Source: Sphingobacteriia bacterium (lineage in GTDB: Bacteria > Bacteroidota > Bacteroidia > Chitinophagales > Chitinophagaceae). From it: a DNA stretch of 64,000 nucleotides. Shown here in pieces: positions 33,820-43,021 of the stretch. Location: positions 32,665-96,664 of the forward strand of contig CANGCK010000005.1 in assembly GCA_947452295.1 (NCBI GenBank), given 5' to 3'. Both the position numbers and the translations under genes were made by a program. The notes beneath the pieces were generated by a model. It did no database searches. It was not told where the DNA came from and saw nothing but the letters and a program-made list of their open reading frames with translations. Every line of letters begins with the position of its first letter. The first letter of the stretch is position 1.

Positions 33820-35286
33820 ATGAAAATGAAAAGGTCCTTAATATTTGTAATATTCATAGTTGTAATTCAACTCTCTGCATTTGCTCAAGATAGTTCCACC
33901 CGATGGAGTCTTCAACGCTGTATAGAATATGCAGTTAAAAACAATATCTCCGTAAAACAAGCCGATATTCAGGCACGGTTGGCTCAGATAGATATTGAAC
34001 GGGCTAAGTTGGCACAATACCCCAATGTGGGCTTATCTTCCAATCTTGGTACCCAATTTGGTAGATCTATTGATCCAACAACCAACCAATATACCAACAC
34101 GCAGTTGTTGTACCAGGGACTTAACCTAAATACCGGTGTACAAATATTTAATTGGGGTGCGTTACAAATCGACAAAAACATTGCGGGTTTTAATGCAAAA
34201 GCTGCTGCATTAGATGTAGAAAAAATTACTAACGACATTTCCATCAACATCGCTACATATTTTTTACAAGTCATTGCCGCCAAACAACAAATTGAAATTG
34301 CCGATATTCAGGTTACGCAAACACTGGCTCAATTTGATGTAACTAAAAAAAGAGTGGATGCAGGTGCATTGCCAGCATTAAGCGCAGCCGAAATTGAGGC
34401 GCAGTTAGCAAGAGATTCAACTACCTATGTGTCTGCTCAGGCTAGCTATGCACAAGCGGTTATTCAATTAAAAGCAGCTATTAATTTAAGCATGGACAAG
34501 CCTTTCGAAGTAATCATTCCTTTTGTTGATGATATTCCATTAGCGCCTTTGGCAGATTTAGAGCCTACTGCTTTATACCAATTAGCGCTCAATACACAAC
34601 CCGCGCAAAAAGCAAATTTAATAAGAACAAAAGCCGCAGCTGAATCTGTAAAAAGAGCGCATACTGCTTTTTACCCTACTTTCTCTGCGTTCGGTACATT
34701 AGGTACCAATTTTGCCAATTCAGCTCAGCAAATTATTGGTGCTAATGTTGTTGGCGTAAAACCTACCACCAATTATGTTACTGTAAACAATGCTAATTAT
34801 ACTGTTTACCAGCCTGATGTTCAAATTACTTCCCAAAAAAGAAATTTCGGCCAAATGTGGAGCGGCTGGGGCACTCAACTCGATCAAAATTTTAGACAAA
34901 GTATCGGCATACAAGTAACTGTTCCCATTTTCAACAACGGCAATGCCAAACTCGGTTACCAAAGAGCCAAGCTGAACTATAAAACAACACAAACATATAC
35001 CGAACAAGCCGATTTAACCCTTCAGCAAAACATATATCAATCTCACAACAATGCAATAACAGCTTTGCGTAAATTCATAGCCAGTAAAAAATCGGTTGAA
35101 GCTTCTCAAAAAGCCTATGACTATGCCGTAAAAAGATACGATGCTGGCTTATCTAATACCATCGATTTAATTACCAATCAAAACAATTTGCTTCGTGCTA
35201 AATTAGATCGACTAAACAACCAATTTGATTATATTTTCAGAATAAAACTACTTGAATTTTATAAAGGTCAGGGAATAACGCTATAG
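33820..35286 (+). CDS. TolC-family outer membrane efflux protein
   Basis: A 488-residue outer-membrane channel subunit. The signal peptide is MKRSLIFVIFIVVIQLSAFA; ATG 33820 or 33826 is preferred to the in-frame TTG 33784. The mature protein starts WSLQRCIEYAVKNNISVKQADIQ, the typical TolC first helix, and contains two OEP repeats of long coiled-coil helices. VKRAHTAFYPTFSAFGTLG begins the second repeat, and IGIQVTVPIFNNGNAKLGYQRAKL is the strand-helix join. Trimers form a tunnel through the outer membrane for a tripartite pump. It is followed directly by the periplasmic adaptor gene, but no inner-membrane pump gene follows. Confidence 0.93.
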   Translation: MKMKRSLIFVIFIVVIQLSAFAQDSSTRWSLQRCIEYAVKNNISVKQADIQARLAQIDIERAKLAQYPNVGLSSNLGTQFGRSIDPTTNQYTNTQLLYQGLNLNTGVQIFNWGALQIDKNIAGFNAKAAALDVEKITNDISINIATYFLQVIAAKQQIEIADIQVTQTLAQFDVTKKRVDAGALPALSAAEIEAQLARDSTTYVSAQASYAQAVIQLKAAINLSMDKPFEVIIPFVDDIPLAPLADLEPTALYQLALNTQPAQKANLIRTKAAAESVKRAHTAFYPTFSAFGTLGTNFANSAQQIIGANVVGVKPTTNYVTVNNANYTVYQPDVQITSQKRNFGQMWSGWGTQLDQNFRQSIGIQVTVPIFNNGNAKLGYQRAKLNYKTTQTYTEQADLTLQQNIYQSHNNAITALRKFIASKKSVEASQKAYDYAVKRYDAGLSNTIDLITNQNNLLRAKLDRLNNQFDYIFRIKLLEFYKGQGITL

Positions 35287-35322
35287 TTGCTACATGCAAA
35301 CTTAACATTGAAAAAAAAATGT

Positions 35323-36693
35323 ATGAACAAAAAATTGATTTGGATTATTGGAAGCCTCTTCGCAGTAATTATATTATTGGTAATACTCAAAAAAACTGGA
35401 GTAATAGGTAAAGAAGAAGGGATATCAGTATCTGTTGAAAAAGCAGAATTGAGAACTATTATCGAAACTGTAAATGCTAGCGGAAAAGTTTATCCAGAAG
35501 TAGAAGTTAAAATCAGTCCGGATGTAAGTGGAGAAATAGTTGAGCTAAACGTAAATGAAGGCGATAGCGTAAAAAAAGGGCAGGTATTGGCGAGAATATA
35601 TGCTGATATATACAATTCTCAACGAGATCAGGTTGCCGCAACAGTAGATCAACAAAAAGCACAGGTATCCAATACCACCGCACAATTGGCTGCACTAAAA
35701 GCAACACTCGATCAAACAGAAACGCAATACAATCGTCAGAAAAAATTATTCGACGAAAAAGTAATCAGCCGTTTAGAATTTGAACAGGCCGATCAAGCAT
35801 ATAAAAGCGCCAAAGCCAATTACAATGCTGCTTCCGAAGGCATTAAAAGTGCAAAAGCCGGCGTACAAAGCGTACAAGCCCAACTTAATAGAGCCAATAA
35901 AGACATTGGTCGTACCGTTATTACCTCACCTATGAATGGTATCATTAGTTTGTTAGCCATTAAAAAAGGTGAACGTGTAGCCGGTAACAGCTTTAATGTT
36001 GGTACCGAAATGATGCGCGTTGCAGATATGCGCAGCATTGAAGTGCGTGTGGATGTAGGTGAAAATGATATCCCTAAAGTTAAATTAGGCGATACAGCTA
36101 TTGTAGAAGTAGATGCATATAGCAACAGAAAGTTCAAAGGAATTGTATATAAAATTGCCAATCCAAATACTGGTTCATCAATAACTTCAAGTGTTTCTAG
36201 TGCCGAAGTAACCAATTATAAAGTGCATATTCGTTTATTAACCGCTAGTTACAACGATCTAATAAAAAATGGCAATAGTTTTCCTTTCAGACCCGGTATG
36301 ACAGCCAGCGCCGATATCCAAACGAAAAGCAAATACAACGTATTGTCTGTTCCTCTGAATGCTGTTACTACAAGAGATATAAAAGACAGTACAGATGCTA
36401 AACAAACCGACGAAAAAGACAATAAAACAACCTCCACAGAAGTAAAATCCGTTAATGCAGATGATGGTATTGAAGAAGTGGTATTTGTATTGCAAAAAGA
36501 CAACACTGTAAAAAAAGTCAAAGTAAAAACCGCTATTCAAGACTTAAATAATATTGAAATATTAAATGGATTAAAATTGGGTGATACAGTTGTTACCGGA
36601 CCATATTCAACAGTTAGTAAAACACTTAAAAATGGCAATAAAGTAACTGTTGTAGCCAAAGACAAATTGTTTGATGAGAAGAAGAAAGACTGA
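35323..36693 (+). CDS. Periplasmic adaptor (membrane fusion) subunit, MacA/HlyD-like
   Basis: A 456-residue adaptor. One N-terminal membrane anchor (LIWIIGSLFAVIILLVIL) is followed by a lipoyl half-motif (EVKISPDVSGEIVELNVNEGDSVKKGQVL), a long alpha hairpin with coiled-coil character (about residues 95-190), the second lipoyl half (RTVITSPMNGIISLLAIKKGERV), a beta-barrel domain and a C-terminal membrane-proximal domain. This domain order matches MacA-type adaptors of ABC exporters. ATG 35323 is preferred to TTG 35287. A polar insert rich in Asp/Lys/Thr (about residues 360-390, TDAKQTDEKDNKTTS) is unusual. The expected macB-like ABC gene is absent; gpsA follows 20 bp later. Confidence 0.92.
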   Translation: MNKKLIWIIGSLFAVIILLVILKKTGVIGKEEGISVSVEKAELRTIIETVNASGKVYPEVEVKISPDVSGEIVELNVNEGDSVKKGQVLARIYADIYNSQRDQVAATVDQQKAQVSNTTAQLAALKATLDQTETQYNRQKKLFDEKVISRLEFEQADQAYKSAKANYNAASEGIKSAKAGVQSVQAQLNRANKDIGRTVITSPMNGIISLLAIKKGERVAGNSFNVGTEMMRVADMRSIEVRVDVGENDIPKVKLGDTAIVEVDAYSNRKFKGIVYKIANPNTGSSITSSVSSAEVTNYKVHIRLLTASYNDLIKNGNSFPFRPGMTASADIQTKSKYNVLSVPLNAVTTRDIKDSTDAKQTDEKDNKTTSTEVKSVNADDGIEEVVFVLQKDNTVKKVKVKTAIQDLNNIEILNGLKLGDTVVTGPYSTVSKTLKNGNKVTVVAKDKLFDEKKKD

Positions 36694-36713
36694 TATAAGT
36701 AAAAAGTAAAGAG

Positions 36714-37724
36714 ATGAACTTTGGAATATTAGGAAGTGGGAGTTGGGCTACTGCAATCGCAAAAATTTTAACCGACAATGGAAATACCATTCATTGGTGG
36801 ATTAGAAATGCCGAGAGCATTCAATATATGCAGAAAAGAAAACACAACCCACACTATTTAAGTGGCGCGTATTTTAAACCTGATCAGCTTTTATTGAATG
36901 ATGAAATTATTGATGTAGTGAAACATTCAGATGTAATTGTACTTGCAGTACCCTCTGCTTACGTTGCATCTGCAATAAATACGGTTCCTAAAGAAGCTTG
37001 GGTTGGTAAAAAAATAATTTCTGCTGTAAAGGGTATTTTACCTGAATCAAATAAATTAGTACACCAATATTTAGCTGATGCATTTCAATTCCCACTAACC
37101 AATTATTTCACTTTATTAGGCCCCTGTCATGCAGAAGAAGTGGCAGCTGAGAAATTATCGTACCTAACGCTCTCGGGCATCGATAAAAATACTACTGATG
37201 CTGTTGCACAATATTTCAAAACAGAATACATCAATACCATTGTTAATACAGATGTAATTGGTGTTCAATATGCGGCTGTACTTAAAAATATTTATGCAAT
37301 GGGTGCTGGTATGGCACATGGCTTAGAGTATGGCGACAATTTTCTTAGCGTATTTATTGCTGCATGTGCTAATGAAATGACTGATTTTCTTCAAAAAGTT
37401 TGTGTAACCCCCAACCCATCTTCATCGCACCAACAAAACTATAATTCATCGGTTTACCTGGGCGACCTCTTGGTTACTTGCTACTCATTATATAGCCGAA
37501 ACCGTACTTTTGGAAACATGATTGGGAAAGGCTACTCGGTAAAATCTGCTACACTCGAAATGAATATGGTAGCAGAAGGGTACAATGCAAGTAAATGCAT
37601 ACATAAAACCAATGAAGAGTGTGTAAAAGCTACTATGCCAATTGCATCTGCCATTTATTCGATTCTATGGGAGCAACTACCTGCTGCAGAAGGATTTAAA
37701 CAAATTGAATCTTTTTTAGAATAG
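36714..37724 (+). CDS. gpsA: Glycerol-3-phosphate dehydrogenase [NAD(P)+]
   Basis: A 336-residue cytoplasmic enzyme that reduces dihydroxyacetone phosphate to sn-glycerol-3-phosphate for phospholipid synthesis. The N-terminal nucleotide loop is GILGSGSWATAIAKIL at residues 3-18. SAVKGILPE near 103-111, LLGPCHAEEVAAE near 134-146 and YAAVLKNIYAMGAGMAHGLEYGDN near 185-208, which includes the catalytic Lys, are all GpsA motifs. The SVYLGDLLVTCYS and RNRTFGNMIGKGYS segments near residues 248-275 are the substrate-side signature. It is 20 bp after the adaptor gene, so it could be co-transcribed with the efflux pair, and it converges on hemW. Confidence 0.95.
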   Translation: MNFGILGSGSWATAIAKILTDNGNTIHWWIRNAESIQYMQKRKHNPHYLSGAYFKPDQLLLNDEIIDVVKHSDVIVLAVPSAYVASAINTVPKEAWVGKKIISAVKGILPESNKLVHQYLADAFQFPLTNYFTLLGPCHAEEVAAEKLSYLTLSGIDKNTTDAVAQYFKTEYINTIVNTDVIGVQYAAVLKNIYAMGAGMAHGLEYGDNFLSVFIAACANEMTDFLQKVCVTPNPSSSHQQNYNSSVYLGDLLVTCYSLYSRNRTFGNMIGKGYSVKSATLEMNMVAEGYNASKCIHKTNEECVKATMPIASAIYSILWEQLPAAEGFKQIESFLE

Positions 37725-37732
37725 TAACATTT

Positions 37733-38857
37733 TTATAATTGAAACATTTCAGCTGCAATTCCATCCGCAAAAAATTTACCTTCATTGGTAATTATTAAAC
37801 TATTGCCAGTAAGCGCTAGCTTACCCTGTGCAATAAATGGAGCAGCCTCTTGTACTATTTTGGAAGCCAATTCTTGTCCTGCAAGTTCATCTAGTTGAAC
37901 CAAATCGATCCCTTCAATAGTTCTTAAAGCCGTCATAATGTATTCATTGATTTGTTGTTGGCGGGTTAATTCCTCTATTTCATACGGCACTTCCCCTTTC
38001 TCAATCGATTGAATGTATAATGAATTGTTGGCTACATTCCATTGACGACTATGCTTATTGAAAGAATGCGCAGCTGGCCCCAATCCAAGATATGGTTTGC
38101 CTTGCCAATAGCTGGTATTGTGTTTACTTCTTTTGCCAGTTAATGCAAAATTAGAAATTTCATAATGCTCGTAATGGGCAGCTGCCGTTTCTTTTAGCAG
38201 TATATTAAATTGTTTTGCTTGCTTTTCGGTATCAACATCTTGCACCAGCTGGTCATTGATTTTTTTTGCTAAAATCGTTTTGGGCTCTACAGTTAGTGCG
38301 TAACACGATAAATGTGCTATACGCAATTCAAATGCCTTTTTCAAATTCTCTATCCAATGAGCATCTGTTAGGGTTGGCCCCCCATAAATCAAATCAATCG
38401 ATAAATTATCAAAACCAGCATTTTGCGCTTTTGTTATACAGTTGATCGCTTGTTGAGCAGAATGTGCCCTTCCCATCCATTGAAGGTCTTCTTCAAAAAA
38501 CGATTGTATGCCAATACTTAATCGATTTATACCTGCTGTTTTCCAGGCATGTAATTGCGTATCTGTAATATCGTCCGGGTTTGCTTCTAAAGTAATTTCT
38601 GCTGCCGGATTAACCGTATAGTGTGTGTAAAGTGCTTGAATAATAGTGCTTAGATCAGTTACAGACAATAAAGATGGGGTTCCACCTCCAAAATAAATGG
38701 TTTCAATAGGCGCTGTAATATAATGTCGCTGTAAGCTGGCTTCTAGAACAATGGCCTTTACCACTGCCGGCAATTGTTGTCGATTAACAGAAAAATGAAA
38801 ATTACAATAATTGCACGCTTGTTTACAAAATGGTATATGTACATAAATTCCTGCCAT
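37733..38857 (-). CDS. hemW: Radical SAM protein HemW (coproporphyrinogen III oxidase-like haem chaperone)
   Basis: A 374-residue radical SAM protein. The cluster-binding motif C-x3-C-x2-C is CKQACNYC at residues 11-18, right after the start MAGIYVHIPF. SIYFGGGTPS-like ETIYFGGGTPSLLS near 57-70, LEANPDD near 97, and RLSIGIQSFFEEDLQWMGR near 114-132 are shared by HemN and HemW. The short N-terminus and the C-terminal HemN_C domain point to HemW, which binds haem and helps insert it, rather than the oxygen-independent oxidase HemN. The gene converges with gpsA, 8 bp apart. A haem/tetrapyrrole gene, hemD, lies nearby on the other strand. Confidence 0.9.
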   Translation of the reverse strand: MAGIYVHIPFCKQACNYCNFHFSVNRQQLPAVVKAIVLEASLQRHYITAPIETIYFGGGTPSLLSVTDLSTIIQALYTHYTVNPAAEITLEANPDDITDTQLHAWKTAGINRLSIGIQSFFEEDLQWMGRAHSAQQAINCITKAQNAGFDNLSIDLIYGGPTLTDAHWIENLKKAFELRIAHLSCYALTVEPKTILAKKINDQLVQDVDTEKQAKQFNILLKETAAAHYEHYEISNFALTGKRSKHNTSYWQGKPYLGLGPAAHSFNKHSRQWNVANNSLYIQSIEKGEVPYEIEELTRQQQINEYIMTALRTIEGIDLVQLDELAGQELASKIVQEAAPFIAQGKLALTGNSLIITNEGKFFADGIAAEMFQL

Positions 38858-38937
38858 AATTGCTTATTGAAGATTAAAATTAGCATTGTTATAGGATGAT
38901 TAGGGATTAATCAGTATCATTTAATATTTTTGAGGTA

Positions 38938-39876
38938 ATGAATTTCTTAAGAACATTTTTTTTATTGCTTTTTATTACCGCAATTAACATGGTCGGTTTT
39001 GCTCAGGTAGATTCTATAAACCCTGTCAAAACGCCTAATAATAGTGCTTTACCAGCTAATTCCGGAATACAAAAAAGGAAAACAAACAACGTAACAGACA
39101 CTACTACTCCATCTGTTAATACCACAAAAGCAATTATACAATATGATAGTGTTTATCGTAAATACATGATACATCCTTACTTACCAATGACCAAAAAACC
39201 GGTTTTTATGGTCATTGATTATAAAAAGAAGGAGTCTAAAGACATGTATTTTTATCTATTACTTGGGATAATTGCTTTTCTTGCATTTATCAGGATGTTT
39301 TTCCCGAAATATTATAAAGCACTTTTCGAATTGTTTTTCCAAACGTCTATGCGGCAAAAACAATACAAAGACCAATTACAACAAGATTATATAGCCTCAT
39401 TTCTAATTAATGTGCTATTCATCTTTTCTACTGGATTATTCATCACATTGTATTTGTTATGTCAAAAGCAAGTAAAAGGTAATTTTTGGACTATTTACGG
39501 TTATGCTGCCCTTATTTTATCCCTTATCTATACCGGAAAATACATTTTCCTTTCTTTCGCCGGATGGGTTTTCGATAATAAATCTGCTGCACAAGGGTAC
39601 ATTTTTTTGGTTTCATTGATGAATAGAATAATGGGTATTTATTTAATACCATTTTCTGTGTTCCTGGCATTGGGGGATGAAAGTACCCATGGCTTTTTTT
39701 CCGTTACTGCATTAATATTAATCATAATAACAGTTTTATACCGGTATTTTGTTTCTTTTGGCGCTATTCGAAACGAATTGAAAATCAATGCGCTACATTT
39801 TTTCCTTTACCTTTGCGCAGTTGAAATAATGCCTATTGCACTCATTTATAAGTTGTTAATGAATTATTTCAATTGA
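38938..39876 (+). CDS. DUF4271-type membrane protein
   Basis: A 312-residue protein with an N-terminal signal or anchor (FLRTFFLLLFITAINMVGFA), a Ser/Thr/Asn-rich stretch (residues about 24-75), then about seven membrane helices from residue 105 onward. The pattern FKYYKALFELFFQTSMRQKQ and the following hydrophobic helices fits the Bacteroidota-specific DUF4271 family, often found next to uroporphyrinogen-III synthase, as here. Its function is unknown. A perfect -7 box TATTTTTG at 38925-38932 ends 5 bases before the ATG, so the transcript may be leaderless or nearly so. hemD follows after 35 bp with its own promoter-like box. Confidence 0.75.
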   Translation: MNFLRTFFLLLFITAINMVGFAQVDSINPVKTPNNSALPANSGIQKRKTNNVTDTTTPSVNTTKAIIQYDSVYRKYMIHPYLPMTKKPVFMVIDYKKKESKDMYFYLLLGIIAFLAFIRMFFPKYYKALFELFFQTSMRQKQYKDQLQQDYIASFLINVLFIFSTGLFITLYLLCQKQVKGNFWTIYGYAALILSLIYTGKYIFLSFAGWVFDNKSAAQGYIFLVSLMNRIMGIYLIPFSVFLALGDESTHGFFSVTALILIIITVLYRYFVSFGAIRNELKINALHFFLYLCAVEIMPIALIYKLLMNYFN

Positions 39877-39882
39877 TGGGCT

Positions 39883-39890
39883 TACATTTG
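39883..39890 (+). promoter_or_regulatory. -7 promoter box of hemD
   Basis: TACATTTG matches TAnnTTTG exactly, 21 bp before the hemD start, with an AGGAG ribosome site at 39905-39909 between them. The ribosome site is unusually clear for this genome. Confidence 0.4.
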
Positions 39891-39911
39891 CAAAATTTTT
39901 AGAACAGGAGT

Positions 39912-40715
39912 ATGATCAAAAAGGGAGCTAAACAATCAGTGACTACTGGTAAGAGCATTAAGAAAATTTTGATTTCTCAGCCCAGACCAGACAGCGAAAA
40001 ATCGCCATATTTTGATCTGGAAAGAAAACACAATGTTGAATTGGTGTTCCAACCATTTATTGTGCTTGAAGGAATCCCCGCTCGTGAATTTCGTAAACAG
40101 AAAATAGATATAAACACTTTTTCTGCCATTATTTTCACCAGCAGAAATGCCATTGATCATTTCTTCAGAATGAGTGAAGAAATGAAGATTAGTATCGCTC
40201 AAGACACTAAATATTTCTGCATTACTGAAGCAGTAGCGCTTTATTTACAAAAATTTATTTTATATAGAAAACGTAAAGTTTTCTACGGAGCCGATGGTAC
40301 CAATAAAAGCATGTTTGATGTAATCAACAAACACCGTGATTCTGAATCTTTTTTATATGTATGTAGCGAAAACCAGCAAGACAATGAAATTGTAAACTGG
40401 TTAAAAAACAATCACTGCGAATTCCAGCTGGCATATATGTATCGCACTATCAGTAACGATATTACCAGCGTTTTTAGTAAACAAGATTTTCATGTTATTT
40501 GTTTCTTTACACCAAGCGGAGTAAAAAGCTTATTAGATAATTTTCCTGATTTTAAACAAAATGGTACAACATTCGGCGCCTTTGGAAGCAATACCGCCAA
40601 AGCAGTAGAAGATGCCGGATTTCAGCTCGAAATTAAAGTGCCTTCTCCTCAAAAACCAAGTATGGTAGCTGCACTCGACCAATTTTTAAGTGCCGAAAAA
40701 CCCGTAAAAAAATAA
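39912..40715 (+). CDS. hemD: Uroporphyrinogen-III synthase
   Basis: A 267-residue HemD-type protein that closes hydroxymethylbilane to uroporphyrinogen III, the branch-point precursor of haem and corrinoids. The sequence divergence of HemD is high, but the two-lobed pattern is visible: ILISQPRPDSEKSPYFDLE at the start, FSAIIFTSRNAIDHFFRM near residues 73-90, a hinge, then VICFFTPSGVKSLLDNFPDF near 196-215 and FGAFGSNTAKAVEDAGFQLEI near 222-242. These F/S-T/P-S-x and G-x-x-T-A motifs bind the tetrapyrrole. Residues 1-18 are a basic extension. It lies next to a DUF4271 gene, its usual neighbour in Bacteroidota, and ends before a strong terminator. Confidence 0.88.
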   Translation: MIKKGAKQSVTTGKSIKKILISQPRPDSEKSPYFDLERKHNVELVFQPFIVLEGIPAREFRKQKIDINTFSAIIFTSRNAIDHFFRMSEEMKISIAQDTKYFCITEAVALYLQKFILYRKRKVFYGADGTNKSMFDVINKHRDSESFLYVCSENQQDNEIVNWLKNNHCEFQLAYMYRTISNDITSVFSKQDFHVICFFTPSGVKSLLDNFPDFKQNGTTFGAFGSNTAKAVEDAGFQLEIKVPSPQKPSMVAALDQFLSAEKPVKK

Positions 40716-40734
40716 TTGTTTTTATATTGCTATT

Positions 40735-40764
40735 CTACAAACCCCTCTACTGAGGGGTTTGTAG
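40735..40764 (+). terminator. Strong hairpin terminator after hemD
   Basis: CTACAAACCCCTC (40735-40747), loop TACT, GAGGGGTTTGTAG (40752-40764): a perfect 13-bp stem with five G-C pairs at its top, followed by a short TTTAAT. It separates hemD from the next gene. Confidence 0.8.
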
Positions 40765-40797
40765 TTTAATGTATGTTTGCTAAATAATATTAACCCA

Positions 40798-42831
40798 ATG
40801 GCCAATTTACTTCAATTCGAAACTAGTCCGTATCTGTTGCAACATGCCAATAACCCTGTAAATTGGTATCCCTGGGGAGAAGAAGCATTGCAGCTCGCCA
40901 AAAATCAAAATAAACCCATTTTAGTAAGTATAGGTTATGCAGCCTGTCATTGGTGCCATGTTATGGAGCGCGAAAGTTTCGAGGATCCAACAACAGCTGC
41001 ATTTATGAATGAACATTTTATCAATATAAAAATCGACAGAGAAGAACGCCCCGATTTAGACCATATATACATGGATGCTGTTCAATCCATGACAGGCAGT
41101 GGTGGTTGGCCATTGAACGTTTTTTTAACAACCAGCCAACAACCTTTTTATGGCGGCACATACTTCCCGCCAAAAAGAATGCACAACAGGCCATCTTGGA
41201 TGGAAATCTTGCAAGGCATTCATAAAAATTACCTCGAAAAAAATGATGCTATTCTACTTCAAGCAGAAAACTTAACCAATCATTTAATAAAAAGCAATGC
41301 ATTTGGCTTAGCTATTCCCAATGAGAATGATGCACATACTTTATTCTCCCTACAAACAATAGAAAGTATTACCCAAAACATATTAGCTCAAGCAGATACT
41401 ACCGATGGCGGCTTTGGTACTGCCCCTAAATTTCCACAAACAGCCAGCATCATCTATTTACTTCGCCATTATCATTTCACCAAAAACAGTGATGCTCTAA
41501 ATCAAGCATTGCTATGTTTAGATAAAATGATGTTAGGAGGCATTTATGACCATTTAGGAGGAGGTTTTGCACGTTATAGTACCGATAAACAATGGCAAGT
41601 ACCCCATTTCGAGAAGATGCTGTACGACAATGCGCTGCTGATAATTGCCATTGCAGAAGCATTTCAAATAACCGGAAACGACTACTACAAGTCAACCATA
41701 ACACAAACCATGCAATTCATTCAGCGAGAAATGACGCATCCTAACCATGGTTTTTACAGCGCTATTGATGCAGATAGTGAAGGAGTGGAGGGCAAATTTT
41801 ACACTTGGTCAGCACAAGAATTAGCCGATTTATTGGGCAATGATGCTCCGCTGTTCTTTCAGTTTTATCAGATTGAAGCCACTGGAAACTGGCAAGAAGG
41901 AATGCACGAAACTCCACCATCTAATATAATTTGGGCTAAGCAATTTCCTACTTCAAATGAATTATTGGTTATAGAAAAGTGTAAACAAAAATTATTGCTT
42001 GCCCGAAGTAATAGAATACGCCCACAGTTAGATGATAAAATATTGTTGGGTTGGAATGCATTAACCATATCTGCTTGCTGTAAATCCTATTCCGCATTGG
42101 GAATAGAAGAATATCTTACCATGGCACTAAATAATATTGCTTTTTTAGAAACAGCACTTCAAGACACGGTTTCCGGTTTTTGGCACCATACTTTTAAAAA
42201 TGGTGTAGCAAAAGTGCCGGCTTTTTTAGATGATTATGCCTATTTAATTCAAGCATATATTCATTTGCAAGAGGTTACCGGAAATGCCGAATTCTTGTTG
42301 AAAGCCAAAAGACTAATCCAATTGGTTATTCAGCATTTTTCGGAAGAAACAACAGGATTCTTTTATTATACCCCCGATTTTCAAGCGGATGTTATTCTCC
42401 GAAAAAAAGAAGTATACGATGGTGCAACCCCCAGCGGCAATGCTGTAATGGTGAATAATTTGATGTACTTATCTGTTATTTTCGATGAAAAAAGCTGGAA
42501 AGAATTGGCCCTACAACTCATTCATTCACTTAAAAATGCAATAGTAAAACACCCAACTTCATTTGCCGTTTGGGCAATGGCCATTCAGCAAGTAGTCCAC
42601 GAATTTCAGGAGATAGTTGTTACTGGTAAAACCGCAAAATCATGGCTTAAACAAATAAATCAACGCTATATTCCCAATAAAATCCTTCAATTAGCCGAGA
42701 ATGAGGTGCAAAAATTTCCAATGTTAAGAGGGAAAACCTATGATGAATATCAGGTTTTCTTCTATTTGTGTAAAAATTATGCATGTAACCAACCTTTAAC
42801 ATCTTTTGAAGATCTTTTAGCAATTGTATAA
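40798..42831 (+). CDS. YyaL/Spermatogenesis-associated-20-like thioredoxin-domain protein
   Basis: A 677-residue protein of the DUF255/YyaL family. Residues 1-165 form a thioredoxin-like domain with CHWC at 50-53 ([18 protein letters not shown]), preceded by [19 protein letters not shown]. The rest is an (alpha/alpha)6-type domain resembling N-acylglucosamine epimerases and cellobiose epimerases: [40 protein letters not shown] and [15 protein letters not shown]. The family is found from bacteria to humans; its biochemical role is not settled, with redox and sugar-epimerase-like suggestions. ATG 40798 is chosen over TTG 40777, as the family start is close to [11 protein letters not shown]. Confidence 0.9.
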   Translation: MANLLQFETSPYLLQHANNPVNWYPWGEEALQLAKNQNKPILVSIGYAACHWCHVMERESFEDPTTAAFMNEHFINIKIDREERPDLDHIYMDAVQSMTGSGGWPLNVFLTTSQQPFYGGTYFPPKRMHNRPSWMEILQGIHKNYLEKNDAILLQAENLTNHLIKSNAFGLAIPNENDAHTLFSLQTIESITQNILAQADTTDGGFGTAPKFPQTASIIYLLRHYHFTKNSDALNQALLCLDKMMLGGIYDHLGGGFARYSTDKQWQVPHFEKMLYDNALLIIAIAEAFQITGNDYYKSTITQTMQFIQREMTHPNHGFYSAIDADSEGVEGKFYTWSAQELADLLGNDAPLFFQFYQIEATGNWQEGMHETPPSNIIWAKQFPTSNELLVIEKCKQKLLLARSNRIRPQLDDKILLGWNALTISACCKSYSALGIEEYLTMALNNIAFLETALQDTVSGFWHHTFKNGVAKVPAFLDDYAYLIQAYIHLQEVTGNAEFLLKAKRLIQLVIQHFSEETTGFFYYTPDFQADVILRKKEVYDGATPSGNAVMVNNLMYLSVIFDEKSWKELALQLIHSLKNAIVKHPTSFAVWAMAIQQVVHEFQEIVVTGKTAKSWLKQINQRYIPNKILQLAENEVQKFPMLRGKTYDEYQVFFYLCKNYACNQPLTSFEDLLAIV

Positions 42832-42986
42832 CAAGTTTTGTATTAATTTGCATTACCAATACGAAATGATCGAGATTTTTCTATTGACAAATTACAATAA
42901 AAAAGACTATTTGACGTTACCTATACTTGCACTGTTAAAATATTGAAAACAAAGCTTTTTCAGGGAGTTAAACACCATTGAAATTG

Positions 42987-42994
42987 TATATTTG
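42987..42994 (+). promoter_or_regulatory. -7 promoter box of the gldKLMN operon
   Basis: TATATTTG is an exact TAnnTTTG, 27 bp before the gldK ATG. A T-run (42956-42960) lies roughly 26 bp upstream, without a proper TTTG. This is the only promoter-like box I see before gldK. Confidence 0.5.
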
Positions 42995-43021
42995 TCAATC
43001 GTCAAAAACTAGTCACTAAAA

